Assembly: GCA_041687255.1 (NCBI GenBank)
Contig: JAWLCL010000005.1
Span: 267,898 to 331,897 of the forward strand
Direction of reading: 5' to 3'
DNA length: 64,000 nt
From: Mariniphaga sp041687255
Lineage (GTDB): Bacteria > Bacteroidota > Bacteroidia > Bacteroidales > Prolixibacteraceae
Below the pieces are notes generated by a model. The model ran no database searches. It was not told the origin of the DNA and saw only the letters and a program-made list of their open reading frames with translations. Below, piece by piece: positions 8,124 to 17,832 of this stretch. Both the position numbers and the translations under genes were made by a program. The first letter of the stretch is position 1; the number at the start of each line of letters is the position of its first letter.

Positions 8124-10001
8124 TTAACTTCCCGATGTTTTTTGAGATACAGACAAAATGATGAATTCGGCTGGCTTTATAACAGCCAGTCCTGTTACCA
8201 GTTTCATCATACCATTTTCTATATCGGAGGCAGACATAGTATCTTCTAGACCTAATTTTACAAAATAAGCCTCTTCAGGTTTGGAGCCCTGCAAAGCGCC
8301 AGCTCTCCAGAGTGAATTAAAAAAGTTATCAATTAATATTCTTACCCTGCCCCAGGTTACTTCATTATTAGGCTCAAATGAAAATGGCCGTATTGCCTCA
8401 ATCACCGATGCTTCAACCATTATGCAGAACCTGCGGACATTAATATATCGCCATTCATTATCATTTCCTGCCAAAGTGCGGGCTCCCCAAATTGTTACGC
8501 CTTTTCCGGCAATAAAACGAATGGCATTTACCGACTTTCCCTCAATTACATCAACGTTCAGAGTTGACTGGTCGTGGTGCAATACATCCACTGCCGGTCG
8601 AACAACAGATGCCAGGCTAACGTTAGCCGGTGCTTTCCAAACTCCTCTTTGCCGGTCAACCTGGGAAATTATTCCCGCAACTGCCCCGCCCGGAGGAACA
8701 ACCACCTTCCGGGCTTCTATTGCATTAACAGCTGATTCATACATTTTATCATGTTGCTTCAATAGCTCCTGTAAGCTGAGCTGCAAATCCTTAACTTCAT
8801 TAAAAAAATTGCTTACCAGCTGCTCTGCTTGTGTTACAAGGAATTTTAAGTTTCCTGAAGATAAATTTTTGCGTCCCTTGCTTCTTTTTTTAATAAAAGC
8901 AGGGAGGACGGAGAATGTCAATGGACTGAAATCAGTAATAAAGCTGCCGGTCTGCAGTGGCAGATGATTCCCTTTTGCCAACACCATTAAACTTTTCAGG
9001 ACGGTATGGAAAGCAGAACCTTTTGAAACATAATTCCTGTGAAGAGCGGAAAAGGGATCATATTCATTTGAAGCTGCTTCATGGGAAACAAGTTTAAAAA
9101 AATCCCTTAAATAGTTATAAAGTTCAACTGCTATCAGCGGTGCTTTTTCTGTTCTTGTCATTAAGTGTAAATCGGGCTGCTTTAACTGCATTTCCCTTTG
9201 AGCAAATAAAACTGATTTCTGTAGTGCATTAACTGTATTTTGTTTGAACAGTGTTGACAGGTCCTTCACCTCAGTTCCGTTTTTAAAATATTTTGCAGAT
9301 AAAATAATATTACTGCCGGCATTACGGTTCCAGGAGGTTACCAGCCAGGGATAATATGCCGCTCCATAACTCAATAACTTTATGTCCAGGTTTTGCCTAA
9401 AGCTATTTACAGGATTTTCAGCGCCAGACAAGTTAACATTGCCGTTCACCAAATCGAGCAATCCAAACCTGTTTTTTAGTTTACCTGATTGATGCAGCAT
9501 TGCAGCATGCAACTCTCCTGCTTCGGCATAGGTCAGTTTTGCAGCATCGGGTATAACCAGTAAAGTGGGGGCATCTGTTTTCTCAAGACAAGCAAGCCCT
9601 TTTAAAAGTTTTTGCTTCGAAACTTTTCCAGCCGCTGCAGTATAACTCCCCACCGAAACAATGAGACAGGTAATTCCTCCATTATCAAAAAACAGCTTTA
9701 CTGAATAATACAAAAAGCTTAATTCCTCCGTTCTCGTTGATACAATTGAATTCTCACCGTCGAGTTCAAATTCAACAAATGAAGGTTCAGGCGCACAACC
9801 AAAAACATGTTCAAATTCAGCAAACGAATTTATTTCAAGAGGTTGGAAAGTATCCTTTGAATGCAGATCCATTCCCTTAAAAATGGCCTTTTCGGTGTAA
9901 CCAATAAAAGCCGGAATAGCAGTTTCTACCTGCACCACCGATTTCGGCAAAAGTGATATTTCATGAATATATATGCCCGGATTTTGTATTTCGTTTTCCA
10001 T
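8124..10001 (-). CDS. contractile phage-tail-like sheath protein
   Basis: The 625-residue protein starts MENEIQNPGIYIHEI, the typical opening of phage/eCIS sheath proteins (PGVYIEE type). It ends with the conserved sheath C-terminal domain: WGARTLAGNDNEWRYINVRR, FEPNNEVTWGRV and PAEFIILSVSQ. The ATG at 10001 is chosen because the conserved N-terminus begins there; a longer in-frame start at 10112 adds 37 unrelated residues. Sheath proteins polymerise around an inner tube and contract to drive it into a target. Tube, baseplate, spike and cap genes are absent from this window: the neighbours are the AAA+ gene and dacB. It may be an orphan sheath or belong to a system split across the genome. 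Confidence 0.9.
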   Translation of the reverse strand: MENEIQNPGIYIHEISLLPKSVVQVETAIPAFIGYTEKAIFKGMDLHSKDTFQPLEINSFAEFEHVFGCAPEPSFVEFELDGENSIVSTRTEELSFLYYSVKLFFDNGGITCLIVSVGSYTAAAGKVSKQKLLKGLACLEKTDAPTLLVIPDAAKLTYAEAGELHAAMLHQSGKLKNRFGLLDLVNGNVNLSGAENPVNSFRQNLDIKLLSYGAAYYPWLVTSWNRNAGSNIILSAKYFKNGTEVKDLSTLFKQNTVNALQKSVLFAQREMQLKQPDLHLMTRTEKAPLIAVELYNYLRDFFKLVSHEAASNEYDPFSALHRNYVSKGSAFHTVLKSLMVLAKGNHLPLQTGSFITDFSPLTFSVLPAFIKKRSKGRKNLSSGNLKFLVTQAEQLVSNFFNEVKDLQLSLQELLKQHDKMYESAVNAIEARKVVVPPGGAVAGIISQVDRQRGVWKAPANVSLASVVRPAVDVLHHDQSTLNVDVIEGKSVNAIRFIAGKGVTIWGARTLAGNDNEWRYINVRRFCIMVEASVIEAIRPFSFEPNNEVTWGRVRILIDNFFNSLWRAGALQGSKPEEAYFVKLGLEDTMSASDIENGMMKLVTGLAVIKPAEFIILSVSQKTSGS

Positions 10002-10174
10002 TGTTGTTTTATTGCCGGCTGCCCAAACAGTACAAGAATGAGAGTAGGTGTTAACAATCGTGTACATTGCGGGTCCTTTATGCAATTTACGACAAGAAAC
10101 ATTTTGAATCAATGGAAATTTAAAAATAATATGGCTCTGAAATAAATATTTTTTTGACGGGCATAAAGCAACCG

Positions 10175-11614
10175 TCAGGATTTTTTAATTTCCTTAAACA
10201 ATTTTTCAAGTTCGTCTATCAGCTTTACGTGGGTTCCCGAAAAATGATTGATAAATAAAACAACAGTAAACTCTTTCCCCGAATCGGAATGAATATAACC
10301 GGCGTAACAACGAATTCTTTTCATTGAACCACTTTTCAGACGAAATGTATCTTCAGTAAACACCTCCGGACTAAATACATTAAGGGTTCCCTTCCCTGCT
10401 GCCGGCAACGATTCGTAAAAAGGAATGAAGCCTGAACCGGATTTTCTCATATAACATAGCAAAGAGGAAACGAATTTAGGAGATACAGCATTGAAATGCG
10501 ATAGTCCGCTGCCATCCTCCATGAACAGCTGACTGACATCCAATCCCTTGTCACTCCAAAATTCCGTTATTATTTTCAATCCGGCTTCCCTGTCACCAAT
10601 ACCTGTAATTTCGGCAGCAACCTGGAGCACAAGATGTTCAGCAAAAAGATTAACGCTTTCCCGGTTAAGAACTTTCACTATTTCAGCAAGAGCCGGTGAT
10701 TCAACTACTGCAATTTGATGAAAATTCACCGGAATTACCTTTTCAGACGCTACACTTTTGGTAACAAAAATTCCTGCAGATGCCATATGCTCAAGAAGTT
10801 CATCCGCAAGTAATATTCCGGGATGCGGATTTGAAGCTTTAATTGTGAAGGCTCTGCGATTTTTCGGAATAGTTCCCCTGATGATCCTTTGATTATCAAT
10901 AGGGCTGCCAAAAACATATGCAAGATCACGTGGAATATTGGAGGAAAGCACTTCATTTTTCCATTCAATTTCCTTTAAGGGAGGATTTACAGCTATTATT
11001 TTTGTAGGCATACCGGGAGCAGGAGGCGATTGAAAAGTGATGCGTGAGAGGTTATCATAAATACTTAAAGCATTTGCCCCTGCCCCGTAGTAATTACCCA
11101 TGTCTTCCCAAATCCAGGTCGGCGGTATCTGTTCACTTCCGTATAACGAATGATCCAACACCAGACTGCCATCCACTCTTTTTATTCCTGCTGCCTTTAT
11201 GTTATCAACCCATATTTCAAGAAAATGAGGAGCAAAATAATGATTGGGAAAATATTCTGAACCCAGTGCCGGATCACCGCCACCAATAACAATTAAATCG
11301 CCTTTAAGTATACCGTCCTTAATTTTGCCCCTATACCCCAACCGGGTTTGAAACCTATAGTCAGCACCAAGAATTTCCAAAGCAGCAGCAGAGGTTACCA
11401 GCTTTAACACTGAGGCAGGAATCATCAGTTTTTCTCCGTTCATTGCATAAAGCACTTCGCTGTTAAGTGCATCATTGACCTGCAGACCAATCTGTGCATT
11501 TTTGTACTCAGGCTGTGCAAGCATATTTTGCAACACTTTAACATATCCTGTTTGTGCCTGCAAATATCCACTAAAGGAGAGTAAAAAAAGAATGAGAAAA
11601 AACCGTACCTTCAT
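10175..11614 (-). CDS. dacB: D-alanyl-D-alanine carboxypeptidase/endopeptidase, PBP4 type
   Basis: A 479-residue peptidase S13 enzyme that trims or cleaves D-Ala cross-links in peptidoglycan. It has a signal peptide (MKVRFFLILFLLSFSGYLQAQ) and acts in the periplasm. The three penicillin-binding motifs are visible: SVLK with Ser68 and Lys71, SVN in RESVNLFAEHL near residue 325, and KSGS in LKSGSMKRI near residue 430. Length fits DacB with its inserted domains. It is divergent from crcB with 56 bases between the two starts, so the promoters overlap. Confidence 0.93.
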   Translation of the reverse strand: MKVRFFLILFLLSFSGYLQAQTGYVKVLQNMLAQPEYKNAQIGLQVNDALNSEVLYAMNGEKLMIPASVLKLVTSAAALEILGADYRFQTRLGYRGKIKDGILKGDLIVIGGGDPALGSEYFPNHYFAPHFLEIWVDNIKAAGIKRVDGSLVLDHSLYGSEQIPPTWIWEDMGNYYGAGANALSIYDNLSRITFQSPPAPGMPTKIIAVNPPLKEIEWKNEVLSSNIPRDLAYVFGSPIDNQRIIRGTIPKNRRAFTIKASNPHPGILLADELLEHMASAGIFVTKSVASEKVIPVNFHQIAVVESPALAEIVKVLNRESVNLFAEHLVLQVAAEITGIGDREAGLKIITEFWSDKGLDVSQLFMEDGSGLSHFNAVSPKFVSSLLCYMRKSGSGFIPFYESLPAAGKGTLNVFSPEVFTEDTFRLKSGSMKRIRCYAGYIHSDSGKEFTVVLFINHFSGTHVKLIDELEKLFKEIKKS

Positions 11615-11670
11615 ATTTTATATTTTTGTTTTTCAAAAGTAACAGAAAGTTGGATTATTAAAAGTAATAA

Positions 11671-12051
11671 ATGCTACGAACTATTTTACTTGTCGGCAGC
11701 GGGGGATTCATTGGCAGTGTGTTGCGTTATCTGGTGCAGTATTACATGGAAAAAGGCCTCAGCAGCACCTTTCCCTGGGGAACAATGATTGCAAACATAG
11801 CCGGTAGTTTTATTATTGGGATAATATTTGCACTGGCTGAAAAAGGAAACTTCATAAATGCTGAATGGCGGATGTTTCTTGCTGTGGGCATATGTGGAGG
11901 GTTCACTACCTTTTCATCGTTTGCCTACAACAATTTCACAATGATTGGAGAAAAAAGCTTGATGCCATTATTATTAAATGTAGGAGGCAACCTGTTCCTG
12001 GGTATTTTTGCTGTTTATCTGGGTGTTATACTGGTGCGCCTTGTTTATTAA
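11671..12051 (+). CDS. crcB: fluoride channel CrcB/Fluc
   Basis: A 126-residue, four-helix membrane protein that exports fluoride as a dual-topology dimer. GGFIGSVLRY near the N-terminus, the N-containing IANIAGSFIIG and GICGGFTTFSSFA are hallmarks of the family. The 56-base upstream gap is too short for a fluoride riboswitch, and none is seen. A DUF190 gene follows 109 bases downstream, a pairing common for crcB in many bacteria. Confidence 0.95.
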   Translation: MLRTILLVGSGGFIGSVLRYLVQYYMEKGLSSTFPWGTMIANIAGSFIIGIIFALAEKGNFINAEWRMFLAVGICGGFTTFSSFAYNNFTMIGEKSLMPLLLNVGGNLFLGIFAVYLGVILVRLVY

Positions 12052-12160
12052 AACATTCAATGTTATATTGTAATGAAAATTATCAAAAACATTTATAATG
12101 AATTTTAAAAAACCCGCAACATCATAATAAATAGCTGTAAAAAACTAAAAATTCAGTACA

Positions 12161-12520
12161 ATGAAAATTACAGGTAAAGCAGGGATGCTAAAAGTTTATG
12201 TAGGTGAATCGGATAAGGTTCATGGACGGTTGCTGTATGAGGAAATAGTTTTTGAAGCACGTAAGGCAGGCATGGCAGGAGCAACAGCCATTAAAGGGAT
12301 TATGTCGTTTGGTGCAAGCCATTCCATTCATACGATGAAGATATTTTCTCTGTCAAGCGATATACCCGTGGTTATTGAAATTATTGACACAATTGAGAAA
12401 CTTGATATCTTTGCTTCAAAGGTAAATGAACTTTTGGATCAGGGAAAGAAAGGCGGCCTGGTTATCTTTCAGGAAATAGATGTTTTAAGGTACGAAATAG
12501 GCGAAAAATACAAAAAATAG
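12161..12520 (+). CDS. DUF190 domain protein
   Basis: A 119-residue cytoplasmic protein of the DUF190 family, recognised by KVYVGESDKVHGRLLYEEIV, GMAGATAIKGIMSFG and the PVVIEIIDTIEKL segment. The fold is ferredoxin-like, related to PII-type proteins. Genes of this family often follow crcB, suggesting a role linked to fluoride or ion transport, but no biochemical function is established. It is probably co-transcribed with crcB. Confidence 0.92.
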   Translation: MKITGKAGMLKVYVGESDKVHGRLLYEEIVFEARKAGMAGATAIKGIMSFGASHSIHTMKIFSLSSDIPVVIEIIDTIEKLDIFASKVNELLDQGKKGGLVIFQEIDVLRYEIGEKYKK

Positions 12521-12975
12521 ATTATAAAATTACATACTGTTAAAATTTTCAAGTGCTGGTTATCAGGCAAACACAAATATACTTTTTCAGCTCCTTAAAA
12601 ATATAAATAAGGATTGTCTCCAGCCAGATTACAATTCAATTTTACAAGAATATAAATCATCGCATAAACTTCGGTTTATTTGCATATCTGACAGTCATGG
12701 AATTCACATTTTCTGACAGCCATAGTAATAAATCGTCAACAGTTATCAAGATTTATTGTGTATTAATATTTCATAATGCATTTGCCCCTTCAACCCTATG
12801 CTCAGTTTAGAGGCATTAGGTTAACCCTATATGAAATACAAATGATGGGTATAAAAACATCACAAAGGAAACAGAACATTTTTTGTATCTTTGGGCTGCA
12901 TTTGGCGAATCACAGCAAAGAGCTGATTTTCTGTCAAAAACAAATAGAAGTCAAACAATAAAAAAACAGTTTATC
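12521..12975. other. 455-base intergenic region before enolase
   Basis: No gene is supported. A short direct repeat, TCTGACAGTCAT (near 12688) and TCTGACAGCCAT (near 12713), is present. The TATCTTTG element listed separately lies near the right end. Confidence 0.6.
12886..12893 (+). promoter_or_regulatory. candidate -7 element (TATCTTTG) of enolase
   Basis: A perfect match to the Bacteroidota TAnnTTTG box, 83 bases before the enolase ATG. The -33 position has no TTG, so strength is unclear. Confidence 0.45.
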
Positions 12976-14277
12976 ATGTTAATTAGCGACATTAAAGCAA
13001 GAGAGATTCTGGATTCACGTGGCAATCCGACCATTGAAGTGGAAGTACTGCTCGAAAGCGGTGCTTTCGGACGTGCTGCTGTTCCATCGGGAGCATCAAC
13101 AGGTGAAAACGAGGCACTTGAATTACGCGACGGTGACAAAGGCCGTTACCTTGGAAAAGGAGTTTTGAAAGCTGTTGACAATGTTAACAACATCATTGCC
13201 AAGGAGCTAGTTGGCATGGATGCTACCGACCAGGTAGCCATCGACAACCAGCTTCTGGAACTGGACGGAACCAAAACAAAATCGAATCTGGGCGCAAATG
13301 CTATCCTTGGCGTATCACTTGCCGTTGCCAAAGCAGCAGCTGAATTTGCAGGTCTGCCCCTTTACAGGTACATTGGCGGCACAAATGCCAAAACATTGCC
13401 TGTTCCCATGATGAACATTATAAACGGAGGTTCTCACTCCGATGCACCCATAGCCTTCCAGGAATTCATGATTCGCCCAATAGGCGCCTCTTCTTTCCGT
13501 GAAGGATTACGCATGGGAGCCGAAGTTTTTCACAGCCTGAAAAAAGTATTACACGACAGGGGCCTTAGCACCGCAGTAGGTGATGAAGGCGGTTTTGCAC
13601 CGGCACTTGACGGAACGGAAGATGCCTTGAATTCAATCATTGAAGCAATCAAAAAAGCAGGGTACAAACCTGGCCGTGCCGAAGATGACGGTGATGTATC
13701 CATTGCTCTTGACTGTGCTGCTTCTGAGTTTTACAGTGACGGCACCTACGATTACAGCAAATTTGAAGGTGAAAACGGAGCTAAACGCAATCGCGATGAA
13801 CAGGTGGCATACCTTTCTGAACTGGTAGATAAATTCCCGATTGATTCGATCGAAGACGGCTGCCATGAAGGCGACTGGGAAGGATGGGTGAAACTTAACG
13901 AAGCAATTGGACATAAATGCCAGCTGGTTGGCGACGATCTTTTTGTTACCAATGTTGAATACCTGAAAAAAGGTATTGAACTGGGAGCTGCCAACTCCAT
14001 CCTCATTAAAGTGAATCAGATTGGAACACTTACCGAAACACTTGATGCCATTGAAATGGCCCACCGTGCAGGTTATACTTCCGTTACATCTCACCGCTCA
14101 GGCGAAACGGAAGATTCAACAATTGCCGATATAGCTGTTGCCACAAACAGCGGCCAGATAAAAACCGGTTCACTGAGCCGTTCCGATCGTATGGCAAAGT
14201 ACAACCAGTTACTTCGCATTGAAGAAGAGTTGGGTGAAAGCGCTATTTACGGTTATAAAAAAATTTATAAAAAATAA
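12976..14277 (+). CDS. eno: enolase (phosphopyruvate hydratase)
   Basis: A 433-residue glycolytic enzyme converting 2-phosphoglycerate to phosphoenolpyruvate. The start MLISDIKAREILDSRGNPT at 12976 is the family N-terminus; an upstream in-frame extension has no family similarity. Signature segments are present: GAFGRAAVPSGASTGENEA, the GDEGGFAPAL loop, LVGDDLFVTN with the Mg ligand, the catalytic Lys region LIKVNQIGTLTE, and SHRSGETEDSTIAD. Length is normal. A strong hairpin terminator follows, so it is monocistronic. Confidence 0.97.
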   Translation: MLISDIKAREILDSRGNPTIEVEVLLESGAFGRAAVPSGASTGENEALELRDGDKGRYLGKGVLKAVDNVNNIIAKELVGMDATDQVAIDNQLLELDGTKTKSNLGANAILGVSLAVAKAAAEFAGLPLYRYIGGTNAKTLPVPMMNIINGGSHSDAPIAFQEFMIRPIGASSFREGLRMGAEVFHSLKKVLHDRGLSTAVGDEGGFAPALDGTEDALNSIIEAIKKAGYKPGRAEDDGDVSIALDCAASEFYSDGTYDYSKFEGENGAKRNRDEQVAYLSELVDKFPIDSIEDGCHEGDWEGWVKLNEAIGHKCQLVGDDLFVTNVEYLKKGIELGAANSILIKVNQIGTLTETLDAIEMAHRAGYTSVTSHRSGETEDSTIADIAVATNSGQIKTGSLSRSDRMAKYNQLLRIEEELGESAIYGYKKIYKK

Positions 14278-14326
14278 ATCTTCCTCTTTTTTTCAAATAA
14301 AAGGAGTAAGTTAATGTATTATAATT

Positions 14327-14356
14327 AAGCCGTTCTTCAGCCGGAGAACGGCTTTT
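14327..14356 (+). terminator. rho-independent terminator after enolase
   Basis: Ten-base arms AAGCCGTTCT and AGAACGGCTT, with an 8-base loop, followed by TT. It lies 50 bases downstream of eno. Confidence 0.85.
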
Positions 14357-14494
14357 CACTTTTTTAAAAAGTGAATATTCATTCCTGATAACTAATTACC
14401 CAACCTTCAGCAACCAAATCTGAACCTCCAAACTTGGCAGTCTGCCTATAAGATGATAAATTTGTTGAACTTTAAATAAAAAAAGCCCTTTACA

Positions 14495-15097
14495 ATGCTT
14501 TCATCCATTACAGAAATCCTGGTCATGCTAAATCCGTTTGCTTTATTTCTATACCTCGACCCCATTCGGAAAGATTTAACGCACAAAAGTTTTATGCTGG
14601 TGATTTTTAAAGCCACACTTATATCATTTGTCATCTGCCTGGTTTTTTTCTTTTTTGGCGATTTAATTTTCACAAAGGTATTTCAGATTGAATTTGAATC
14701 TTTCAGAATATTTGGGGGAATCATCATATTTTCATATGCTTACCTTTTCATAGTTAAAGGTCAAAAAGCGCTTATTATGATAAAGGAAAACCTGGATGAT
14801 TTGGCCTCAGAAATTGCCCTGCCTTTTATGGTTGGAGCAGGGACAATTTCACTCAGTATTCTGCTTTCCCAAAGGCACACACTTTGGATTGGTACACTAT
14901 CGCTTCTGATTATTTTCACCATAAATTTCCTGGTTCTGTTCCTGTTAAAAAAGTTCAGGGATTCAATTGAAGGAAAGAAATTCAAAACTGCTTTTGATAA
15001 AAACATGGAGGTACTTCTCAGACTCAATGGCTTTTTCATTGGAGCCATAGGAATCAATATGGTGCTTACAGGAATCAACAATATGTTCGTTAACTGA
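14495..15097 (+). CDS. MarC family integral membrane protein
   Basis: A 200-residue protein with about six membrane helices. Family motifs are NPFALFLYLDP near the N-terminus (usually NPxG/A), the central ALPFMVGAGTIS and the C-terminal GAIGINMVLTGI. MarC/UPF0056 proteins have no settled function; E. coli MarC was named for its location rather than a proven role in resistance. It is flanked by terminators on both sides and so is a single-gene unit. Confidence 0.9.
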   Translation: MLSSITEILVMLNPFALFLYLDPIRKDLTHKSFMLVIFKATLISFVICLVFFFFGDLIFTKVFQIEFESFRIFGGIIIFSYAYLFIVKGQKALIMIKENLDDLASEIALPFMVGAGTISLSILLSQRHTLWIGTLSLLIIFTINFLVLFLLKKFRDSIEGKKFKTAFDKNMEVLLRLNGFFIGAIGINMVLTGINNMFVN

Positions 15098-15104
15098 AGA
15101 AAAA

Positions 15105-15132
15105 AAGCTGCAACAGGTCACTGATGCAGCTT
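15105..15132. terminator. bidirectional terminator between MarC and DUF349 genes
   Basis: AAGCTGCA and TGCAGCTT form an 8-base stem with a 12-base loop. An A-run precedes it and a TTCT follows. It lies between two converging genes and could serve both. Confidence 0.65.
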
Positions 15133-15154
15133 CTATAATGAATTAAATAAAGAA

Positions 15155-17524
15155 TTAATCTTCTGATGTATCCATTTCGTCGATTACCCTGATTTTATTT
15201 TTCAGAAATTCTATTTTCTCCTTGGTTTGCTCAATTTTACGTTGAACATCCTCGATTAATGATTCGGCATTTTTTGATTTTGCAAAGAAACCAATGTTGT
15301 TATCGAGCAATACCAGGTCGTTTTCCAGTTGTTTAAGCTTCGACATGTACTTGTCTCTTTCCATGCGCATTTTGTTCTGGCCACGGGAAGATTCGGAAAA
15401 CGAAACCATTTTTGTTCTGAATTTTAACAAGTTTCGTTTTGATTCATCGATTTTCAGTTCATCGAACAAACGGTTAATGGAGTCCCTGAATTTTTTCTGA
15501 ACTTCATCTTTTTTCTTAATGGGCACATGCCCGATTTCTGTCCACCTGCGTTGGAAATCCTTCAAACGATTGAGGTTTTTATCCACATCGCCTGTCGATT
15601 TAAAATTCTCCACTTCTTTAATTAGCTCCAGCTTTTTATTAAGGTTATCCACCTGTTCGGTGTCTATTTCAGAAAAATGTTCCGATTTCTTGTCAAAGAA
15701 ATAATCGCAGGCAGCCCTGAACCGCTTCCACAATGGGTCGGAATGTTTCCTTGGAACAGGACCTATCTCTTTCCACTGTTTCTGGATATTAATTAAATCC
15801 TGGGTAGCTTTCCTCCAATCGGTACTTTCTTTCAAAGCTTCAGCCTGAAGACAAAGGTCGATTTTCATCTGCAGGTTATTTTGCTGCAGTTCCTTGTTTT
15901 TAGAGTAGAATTCCCGTTTTGCATCGAAGAATTTATCACAAGCCTCCCTGAATCGGCTGTATATTTTATTGTTGTCTTTGCGCGGTGCGAAGCCAATTGT
16001 TCTCCAGACCTTTTGCAGGTTAACCACCTCTTTTGATTTCTCGCTCCACTCTTTATGGCTGTCAATTTCCATTTCATTAATCTCTTCCACCTTTTCGCAA
16101 AGCGCTCTTTTGGCTTCCAGGTTCTTTTTTTGTTCCTGCTTTCGGTTCTCAAAGAAATCCTGGTACTGTTTATTGATTTTTGATGTAGCGGCTTTAAACC
16201 TTTCCCAGATATCGTCCTTGTTTTCACGGGGAACAGGTCCCACCTCACGCCAGCGATCATGAAGTTTCTGCAGTTGATTAAATGCTTTGATGGTATTAGT
16301 TTCCAGCAGCAGTTCTTCGGCCTGTTCGCAAAGACGTATTTTCACTTCCAGATTCTTTTTCAGATCGAGATCCCGAAGCTCCTGGTTGATTTTAATATAG
16401 TCGTAGAAGTTTTCAACATGAAAATGATAGGTATCCCACAAGTCCTTCATTTTAGCTTGTGGCACAGGTCCAATTTCACGCCAGCGGTGTTGCAATTCCC
16501 TGAAGTCCTGAAATGTTTTGTTAATTGATTCTTCTTTATGGATCAATCCTTTGATTTCTTCAATAATGTCATATTTCTGCTGCAGGTTACCTTCTTTTTC
16601 CCCCTCCAGCTTTTTATTGAACTCATGGCGCACCTGGCGATAACGTTTCAGCAGTTCCTTCATATCCTGTTCATATGGATTTTCCTGCTCCTGAAATTCC
16701 TCCTCATCACCTCCCTCTTCAACAAACTGCCGTTTCTGCTCTTCCGTTTCTTCCGATACCTTTTTATAAAAAGCTGCCTTTATGGCTTCCACTTCCTCTT
16801 TTATATCATGATCGCCATTGCTATCCAGAACAGAATTCAGTTCATTAATCAGTTCAATAAGGGTATATGTAGCATAATCCGATTTTTCTGCCTCTTCCCG
16901 AGGTTCAGACTTAGCTGTTTTTTCCGATGACTTTTTGCTTTCTGCTTCCCCCTCTTCTTTTGAGGCTTTTGGTGTTATCCCGGCAACAGATTTTTTTGCA
17001 GATGATTCTTCTGCCGGTTTTTCTTCGGTCTGTTCATCAGCAACCGGCTTTTCTTCTTCTGATGAACCCTTTTCCTGCGTACCGGATGTAATTTCCGGTT
17101 CTTCTTCCTGCGCAGGTTTTTCTGGAACTGAAGATTCCTCTTTCTCGTCAGCTGTTTCTGCTTTTTCTTCTTCAGCCAATAATTCACCGCTCCCGGCCGG
17201 TTGATCATCCGGCGACGGATCGTTTGAAGCTTCATCTTCCGGCTTCTGCTCTTCCTGTTCTTTGGAGCTCCCGGCTTTCTGCGCATCATCCTGCACAGGT
17301 TCACCGGCATCATCAGCCTCCGGTTCAGTGCTTTTTTCGTTCTCAGGATTTGTATCCGCTTTATCGCCGTCAGAATCGTGAACTACATTCTCTGAATTCT
17401 CTTCAGCTTTTTTAGCAGGTGCTTCTTTTTTTGTTTCCTCATTATTAGCAGGCAGTCCGGTTTTATCATCCTCATTCTGCGTGCTCTTTAACCCATCGGG
17501 GTTTTTCAGATCTTCAGGTTTCAT
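15155..17524 (-). CDS. DUF349 repeat protein with acidic N-terminus
   Basis: A 789-residue cytoplasmic protein in two parts. Residues 1 to ~215 are low complexity, rich in Glu, Ala, Pro and Ser, and probably disordered. The rest is helical with five DUF349 repeats, each marked by a WREIGPVP-like motif: HRWREIGPVP, DRWREVGPVP, VWRTIGFAP, QWKEIGPVP and RWTEIGHVP. The C-terminus is a coiled coil (LKQLENDLVLLDNNIG, then KIEQTKEKIEFLKNK). DUF349 proteins are near-universal in Bacteroidota but their role is unknown. The gene is single and ends at the shared terminator. Confidence 0.92.
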   Translation of the reverse strand: MKPEDLKNPDGLKSTQNEDDKTGLPANNEETKKEAPAKKAEENSENVVHDSDGDKADTNPENEKSTEPEADDAGEPVQDDAQKAGSSKEQEEQKPEDEASNDPSPDDQPAGSGELLAEEEKAETADEKEESSVPEKPAQEEEPEITSGTQEKGSSEEEKPVADEQTEEKPAEESSAKKSVAGITPKASKEEGEAESKKSSEKTAKSEPREEAEKSDYATYTLIELINELNSVLDSNGDHDIKEEVEAIKAAFYKKVSEETEEQKRQFVEEGGDEEEFQEQENPYEQDMKELLKRYRQVRHEFNKKLEGEKEGNLQQKYDIIEEIKGLIHKEESINKTFQDFRELQHRWREIGPVPQAKMKDLWDTYHFHVENFYDYIKINQELRDLDLKKNLEVKIRLCEQAEELLLETNTIKAFNQLQKLHDRWREVGPVPRENKDDIWERFKAATSKINKQYQDFFENRKQEQKKNLEAKRALCEKVEEINEMEIDSHKEWSEKSKEVVNLQKVWRTIGFAPRKDNNKIYSRFREACDKFFDAKREFYSKNKELQQNNLQMKIDLCLQAEALKESTDWRKATQDLINIQKQWKEIGPVPRKHSDPLWKRFRAACDYFFDKKSEHFSEIDTEQVDNLNKKLELIKEVENFKSTGDVDKNLNRLKDFQRRWTEIGHVPIKKKDEVQKKFRDSINRLFDELKIDESKRNLLKFRTKMVSFSESSRGQNKMRMERDKYMSKLKQLENDLVLLDNNIGFFAKSKNAESLIEDVQRKIEQTKEKIEFLKNKIRVIDEMDTSED

Positions 17525-17832
17525 CTACAAAATTTTAATTACCATTTACTATGGTGTACATTATAACAGACTACGAAAATAGGGAATTACACATTAATAC
17601 TCAAAGAATTTGAAATCATTTTAAATGATAGTGTTACAGTAAAATGAATTTTATTTGTTCCATTCCCCGTCAATAAAATGATAAGCTCTGAGCGAATATG
17701 CTGCATAACATCTGTAAAAGTTTAATTTCCAAACAAATCAGCGAAAAAAAAATTTTATATTTAAGAAATTTATTCTATTTTATGAGTCTGATGCAGCAGC
17801 AATAAAACAATAAATTAAAACGAGTAAACCGG
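17525..17832. other. 308-base divergent intergenic region
   Basis: A/T-rich sequence between divergent starts. No gene, hairpin or full promoter consensus could be supported. Confidence 0.5.

Noticed and set aside
8281..8967. 228-codon plus-strand frame
   Set aside because: Antisense to the conserved sheath C-terminal domain; shadow frame.
11615..11670. Fluoride riboswitch before crcB
   Set aside because: The gap is only 56 bases and shows no riboswitch-like fold.
13633..14094. 153-codon minus-strand frame
   Set aside because: Antisense to enolase.
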